From: Micavibrio sp. UBA1672
GTDB lineage: Bacteria > Pseudomonadota > Alphaproteobacteria > Micavibrionales > Micavibrionaceae
Reading direction: 5' to 3'
DNA length: 36,313 bases
Assembly: GCA_002320665.1 (NCBI GenBank)
Contig: DCKO01000044.1
Coordinates: 1-36,313 of the forward strand
The first letter of the stretch is position 1. Every line of letters begins with the position of its first letter. The position numbers were made by a program, and so were the translations under genes. Shown piece after piece: positions 32,235-36,313 of the stretch. The notes below the pieces were generated by a model. The model was not told the origin of the DNA. It was given only the letters and a program-made list of their open reading frames with translations, and ran no database searches.

Positions 32235-33533
32235 TTGCCCCTGATGTATAGTCTATATTACCACATCACGAATAATGCTTCATTTTTTCTTGAAAAACTG
32301 CTGGAAAAACGGCGGGATAACGGAAAAGAAGACTCTTCTCGATACCAAGAGAAAAAAGCCATAATCAATGCTCAGCGCCCTTCAACACCGCTAATTTGGC
32401 TGCATGCCGCCAGTATCGGTGAAGCAAAATCCGCCCAAATCCTGATCAATAAAATTCGCTATGAATACCCTGATATCTTTTTTCTGGTAACCACAGGCAC
32501 AAAAACCTCGGCGCAAATCATGGCCAGAGACTTACCCCCAAATGCCATCCATCAATTTTGTCCGCTTGATCACCCGGCATGGGTTAAAACCTTTATGGAT
32601 CACTGGAAACCTGATCTTGTTTTCTGGATGGAATCGGAACTTTGGCCAAATATGCTACGCGAAATAAAAAAGCACAACATTCCAGCCTTTTTAATCAATG
32701 CCCGTCTCTCGCCAAAATCTTACCGAACATGGTTATTATTCAAGCCTTTGGCCAAAGATATGCTCTCGGCTTTTGATAAAATACTGTGCCAAACCGATCA
32801 GGATGCACAGTATTATAAAAAACTCGGTGCAAAGAATGTCTTGATGCCGGGCAATATCAAATACAGTTCTGCTCCGCTGGAGTACCAGACCGATGCCTTA
32901 AAAATGCTCAGCGCCACATTGAATGATCGAAAATACTGGCTCTTCGCCAGCACCCATAGCGCAGAAGAAGAAATGGCCTGCCGCATTCACCAGATTTTGA
33001 AAAATGCCTTTCCGAATATCCTGACAATCATTGTACCACGCCATCCTGAACGCCGCGACGAGATCAAAGAAAAATGTGCAAAATACGGCCTGAATATCCT
33101 TTTCCGCGGCGAAAATAAAACCCTGCCTGATGAACGTACAGATATATACATTGCCGACACACTAGGTGAGCTTGGCCTGTTTTACCGCCTCTGTGATATT
33201 GCCTGTATTGGCCGCTCCTTTAGCAATGATGGAGGCGGTGGTCATAACCCGATCGAAGCTGCACAACTAAGCTGCGCAGTGCTCTTTGGTCCAAAAGTAC
33301 AAAACCTGCAAGAAATATTTGACGATATGCAGCTCAGCGGCGCAGCCATACCTGTAAAAGATGAAATTCATCTTGCAAATACCATCACCGCGCTATACGA
33401 AGAGCCGGAAAAATTGGAAAATTTAAAAAATACAGCTTATAACTTTTCTAAGGAAAAATCCGGTATCGCTCTGCGCGTACTTGATATATTAAAACCCGAG
33501 ATAGATAAAATAGGCAGAAAAGAAAAGCCATGA
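32235..33533 (+). CDS. waaA: 3-deoxy-D-manno-octulosonic acid (Kdo) transferase
   Basis: The 432-residue GT-B/GT30 transferase adds Kdo to lipid IVA at the inner membrane, the first step in joining the LPS core to lipid A. Typical features are the N-terminal membrane-associated helix, WLHAASIGEAKSAQ (about 52-65), VFWMESELWPNML and the C-terminal GGGHNPIEAAQL. A TTG at 32235 is the better start: AAAGG lies eight bases before it, whereas the next ATG (32244) would be 17 bases away; start use is therefore uncertain by three codons. Overlaps lpxK by four bases. Confidence 0.95.
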   Translation: MPLMYSLYYHITNNASFFLEKLLEKRRDNGKEDSSRYQEKKAIINAQRPSTPLIWLHAASIGEAKSAQILINKIRYEYPDIFFLVTTGTKTSAQIMARDLPPNAIHQFCPLDHPAWVKTFMDHWKPDLVFWMESELWPNMLREIKKHNIPAFLINARLSPKSYRTWLLFKPLAKDMLSAFDKILCQTDQDAQYYKKLGAKNVLMPGNIKYSSAPLEYQTDALKMLSATLNDRKYWLFASTHSAEEEMACRIHQILKNAFPNILTIIVPRHPERRDEIKEKCAKYGLNILFRGENKTLPDERTDIYIADTLGELGLFYRLCDIACIGRSFSNDGGGGHNPIEAAQLSCAVLFGPKVQNLQEIFDDMQLSGAAIPVKDEIHLANTITALYEEPEKLENLKNTAYNFSKEKSGIALRVLDILKPEIDKIGRKEKP

Positions 33534-34531
33534 TGAATAAAGCGCCGCATTTTTGGTACCGAACCCGGCAGGAGGATACACCTGCTCTAGAAAAACTGTT
33601 GAACCCATTTAGCGCGCTATATGGTCTTGGACATTTGATCAATTTAAAAACCACAAAAAAACACACGGTCAAAATTCCGGTGATTTGTGTTGGGAACATA
33701 ATCGCAGGCGGCAGCGGCAAAACCCCAACCCTGCAATCCATACAGCGCCTAATCATAAAACATAATATAGCCGAAACCCCCTGTTTCCTCTCACGCGGTT
33801 ACGGCGGCACAGAAAAAGGCCCATTATTGATCGATGCAGAAAAGAACAACGCATTAGAAGTCGGAGACGAACCACTTTTACTCTCTCGCCAAGCGCCTGC
33901 GGTAATCAGTCAAGTACGCTATAAGGGGGCAGAACTTATCGAAGAAAACGGGTTTGACATGATCCTGATGGATGATGGCATGCAAAACCTGTCCTTGTTC
34001 AAGGATTTAACATTTCTGGTTATTAACGGCACACAAGGCCTTGGCAATGGCAAGTTAATTCCAGCCGGCCCCTTGCGAGAAACCCTGTGCACTGGTCTAA
34101 AGCGTGCGCAAGCCGTCATCTTTATCGGTGAAGATAAAAGAGGCATAAAAGAAAAAATCCCAGCTGATACACCTATTTTTGATGCGCATATTGTCTCAAA
34201 ATTCACAGGAGATGCCAACCAGACCTATTTTGGATTTGCTGGTATCGGGCATCCTGATAAATTCCTGCGCACCTTGGAGAAAAATAATATCAAACTTTCC
34301 GGCTTCAAAGGCTTTCCCGATCATCACCCCTATTCCGATGAGGACATTGAAGACTTATTGGCACGTGCAAAGAAAAATGGCGCAAAACTGATTACAACAG
34401 AAAAAGACTATTTGCGTCTTTCCAAGAGACATCAGCTACAAATCACCCCCTATCCAATTGCCATTGAATGGAAGGATGAGGAAAACTTTGTCGGATTTAT
34501 CAAGCAAAGTTTGGAGAACACAAGAAAATGA
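33530..34531 (+). CDS. lpxK: Tetraacyldisaccharide 4'-kinase
   Basis: The 333-residue protein phosphorylates the 4' position of the lipid A disaccharide in the inner membrane. The N-terminal segment (FSALYGLGHLINLKT) is membrane-associated, followed by VGNIIAGGSGKTPT (P-loop near 57-70) and SRGYGG. MDDGMQN and the C-terminal TTEKDYLRL are typical of the family. The start overlaps the waaA stop and its stop overlaps lpxL, so the three form one translationally coupled set. Confidence 0.96.
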   Translation: MMNKAPHFWYRTRQEDTPALEKLLNPFSALYGLGHLINLKTTKKHTVKIPVICVGNIIAGGSGKTPTLQSIQRLIIKHNIAETPCFLSRGYGGTEKGPLLIDAEKNNALEVGDEPLLLSRQAPAVISQVRYKGAELIEENGFDMILMDDGMQNLSLFKDLTFLVINGTQGLGNGKLIPAGPLRETLCTGLKRAQAVIFIGEDKRGIKEKIPADTPIFDAHIVSKFTGDANQTYFGFAGIGHPDKFLRTLEKNNIKLSGFKGFPDHHPYSDEDIEDLLARAKKNGAKLITTEKDYLRLSKRHQLQITPYPIAIEWKDEENFVGFIKQSLENTRK

Positions 34532-35406
34532 TAAAATCCGTGCGCTACGCTTTTGAAGGCATAGCACTGAGCCTTTTATTCTATTTCTTCAAAATCCTTC
34601 CCCCTCAAACAGCCTCCAATATTGGTGGCTGGCTTGGCCGCAGCATAGGCCCCAAACTCGCCGCCAGCCGAAAGGCACGAAAGAACATAGCCCGAGCCTT
34701 ACCGCAAAAAAATGAAGACGAACAAAACCAAATCATAAACGGAATGTGGGAAAATCTGGGACGCGTTGTGGCCGAATACCCGCATCTTGAAACGATTAGC
34801 CAAGATTATGCTAATATTAAAGGCAAGGAAATCCTTGAAAACTTAAAGCAAAAAAAACAGCCCATCATTTTTATCGGTGCCCATATGGCCAATTGGGAAG
34901 TCAATTGCATGGCGGCCTATACACAGCTAAACAACCCGATTGACCTAACCTACCGCGCCCCGAATAACCCATGGACAGCCAGCCTGCTTGAAAAAGCACG
35001 CACTCTCAATGGCCGCCTAAAAGCGTATCAAAAATCGCAGGAAAGCGGCATTCATATCATGCGCGCCATGAAGAATAACCGCATGATCGGCATACTGATT
35101 GACCAGAAATACAACGAGGGTGTTGAGGCGATGTTTTTTGGGCATCCTGCCATGACCAATCCGGTTTTTGTCAAACTATGCCAGAGATTTAAATGCCCAC
35201 TCGTGCCTGTGCGCAATACTCGAAAAAATGGCTGCCATTTTGAACTCGAAGTCTGCGAGCCCATTCCGGTTCTGGATAACAGAGGAAATCCGCGAAATAT
35301 CAAAGATGTGATCGAAGACTCGCACCGCCTGCTGGAAAGCTGGATAAGTGAAGCCCCCGAACAATGGCTATGGCTACACCGCAGATGGAAAGAAGAAAAT
35401 CTCTAA
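34528..35406 (+). CDS. lpxL: Lipid A late acyltransferase (LpxL/HtrB family)
   Basis: 292 residues with an N-terminal hydrophobic segment (about 8-25) and the catalytic motif H-x4-E in GAHMANWEVN (His near 118). Further family features are NRMIGILIDQKYNEGVEAMFFG and PEQWLWLHRRWK at the C-terminus. It transfers a secondary acyl chain to Kdo2-lipid IVA (or its equivalent) at the inner membrane. Overlaps lpxK by four bases; its stop overlaps the convergent stop of the next gene by four bases. LpxL versus LpxM/other late acyltransferase is not resolved. Confidence 0.92.
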   Translation: MIKSVRYAFEGIALSLLFYFFKILPPQTASNIGGWLGRSIGPKLAASRKARKNIARALPQKNEDEQNQIINGMWENLGRVVAEYPHLETISQDYANIKGKEILENLKQKKQPIIFIGAHMANWEVNCMAAYTQLNNPIDLTYRAPNNPWTASLLEKARTLNGRLKAYQKSQESGIHIMRAMKNNRMIGILIDQKYNEGVEAMFFGHPAMTNPVFVKLCQRFKCPLVPVRNTRKNGCHFELEVCEPIPVLDNRGNPRNIKDVIEDSHRLLESWISEAPEQWLWLHRRWKEENL

Positions 35407-36313
35407 GCCGCCATTTCTGCTTTGACCTGTTCAAAAATCTCTTCAATCGCACTTTCAGCCAAAGACCTCACAGCCTCACTCATCATGGCATTCAAACAAA
35501 TCTTATTCAGGAATAACCATATATCATCCGGCGATACACTATCCTTGCCGATTTCCTGATTAATTGCCTTTGTCTCGGATCGGGTGATTTCATAATTAAT
35601 ACCCATAGAATTCATAATATCCGCCCCATGTAGCAACATGCATTGCAACGTCAAATCCGGGCGATCTTCCAATACTGCCAATTCTGGCGATAAATCCAGT
35701 TTGTCTTCTTCACTCATACCAAAATGATCATCATAAACAGCTGCCATCTGATTCACAGGACTCATTGGATCACCAAAAGGTAAAACATCCGTTGTAATCA
35801 ACATAGTTTCAATATCGTCTAAGATACTGCCTGCCAGCCCCATCTCTTTAAGAATAGGTTCCGCGCAAGAAAATGAACGCTTTTCAAGACGCGCAAATTC
35901 ATAAGACCCGCTCGCATAATTATTCTTGCCATCATGGCCCAAATCATGGATGGACGGACAAATCAGTAATTTAACAATCGCCGCATCATCCAGTACATTC
36001 TTACGCCCCTTAAAAATCTCATTATGGGTTTTGATCAAACGCATTGCATGCAGCAGGACTTTACGAAAATGGAAATTATTATGATACGGTAAATCATGTT
36101 CAATTTCCCCCATGACTGCAGCTGCCAGCACAGGGAATACAAGTCTTTGGTCTTTCAGAAATAATCCGAATTTATAAACGGCCAATAACGCCATGGAATA
36201 TAACGTCAGATAGTTTTCATGTTTTGTATCAAGAGCATCTAAAGCTTGAAGCGTTCTATGTCTTTCCTCCTCCGGCGTAATTTCATCTTCGAAAATAAAT
36301 CCCAGAGACTGAA
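35403..36313 (-). CDS. HD-domain protein resembling class I 3',5'-cyclic nucleotide phosphodiesterase (5' end outside window)
   Basis: Open from the stop at 35403 to the right edge, about 303 residues seen; the frame continues upstream of the internal Met at 36194 (preceding residues ...KHENYLTLYS), so the start lies outside. It has YHNNFH and, about 50 residues on, HDLGHDGKNN, which follows the class I phosphodiesterase signature H-D-[LIVMFY]-x-H-x-[AG]-x2-[NQ] except at its last position. Further HD-type residues are LLHGADIMNS (about 250 in the visible part). Metal-dependent hydrolysis of cyclic nucleotides or related phosphoesters is the likely activity. No membrane segment visible. Convergent with lpxL. 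Confidence 0.8.
   Translation of the reverse strand, partial: QSLGFIFEDEITPEEERHRTLQALDALDTKHENYLTLYSMALLAVYKFGLFLKDQRLVFPVLAAAVMGEIEHDLPYHNNFHFRKVLLHAMRLIKTHNEIFKGRKNVLDDAAIVKLLICPSIHDLGHDGKNNYASGSYEFARLEKRSFSCAEPILKEMGLAGSILDDIETMLITTDVLPFGDPMSPVNQMAAVYDDHFGMSEEDKLDLSPELAVLEDRPDLTLQCMLLHGADIMNSMGINYEITRSETKAINQEIGKDSVSPDDIWLFLNKICLNAMMSEAVRSLAESAIEEIFEQVKAEMAA

Noticed and set aside
1..36313. Mobile elements, CRISPR arrays or prophage genes
   Set aside because: No transposase, integrase, regularly spaced short repeats or phage structural genes were seen; the tandem repeats at 29711-31790 are a gene duplication.

Overview
The window looks like a chromosomal segment of an A+T-rich alphaproteobacterium. 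The evidence is a coaD–(small secreted gene)–gyrA–DUF2059–ssb block close to uvrA, a DUF3126 gene, an ornithine-lipid olsB–olsA pair, and a waaA–lpxK–lpxL lipid A/Kdo run. The exact order or genus cannot be fixed from sequence alone. No transposase, integrase, CRISPR array or rRNA was seen.

Layout. (1) 1-4842: a partial gene for a secreted RTX (Ca-binding repeat) protein, a CheY-like receiver, an oppositely oriented HPt protein, a LuxO-like sigma-54 activator, and a roughly 400-nt candidate transcription unit with a -24/-12 promoter, a long hairpin, a 48-codon ORF and a terminator. (2) 4830-15165: an apparent eight-gene minus-strand signalling operon. It encodes a secreted repeat protein, a CHASE-PAS-PAS histidine kinase, a PilJ-N-type histidine kinase, three Rcp1-like single-domain receivers, a REC-HK-REC-REC hybrid kinase and a second hybrid whose ATP-binding domain is degenerate. 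(3) 15332-20297: tRNA-Lys(UUU), coaD, a small secreted protein, gyrA, a DUF2059 protein and ssb, all minus. (4) 20490-25218: a GGDEF protein, uvrA, a one-helix small protein and an HTH protein, all plus. (5) 25355-27853: a low-molecular-weight phosphatase (minus), then olsB, olsA and DUF3126 (plus). (6) 27926-32151: a small secreted protein and three paralogous cysteine-rich secreted proteins, two of them from a recent tandem duplication of about 1.03 kb, then a short basic protein gene (minus). (7) 32235-36313: waaA-lpxK-lpxL (overlapping), then a convergent partial gene for an HD / class I cyclic-nucleotide-phosphodiesterase-like protein.

Main finding: region 1 and the kinase operon together resemble the Vibrio LuxU-LuxO-Qrr phosphorelay. 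The HPt protein has LuxU-like length. The activator's DNA-binding helix resembles LuxO. Two direct-repeat sites (4261-4283 and 4292-4314) closely match the LuxO operator TTGCAWWWTGCAA and lie about 130-180 bp upstream of a near-consensus sigma-54 promoter that faces a short structured transcript. A third such dyad (2071-2089) lies about 120 bp upstream of a second -24/-12 promoter, placed to drive the RTX gene. My inference is that hybrid kinases feed the HPt protein, which feeds the LuxO-like activator, which switches on both a small RNA or peptide and an RTX surface or secreted protein. The two non-hybrid kinases of the phytochrome (Cph1) HisKA type probably signal through the three Rcp1-like receivers, which have no output domain.
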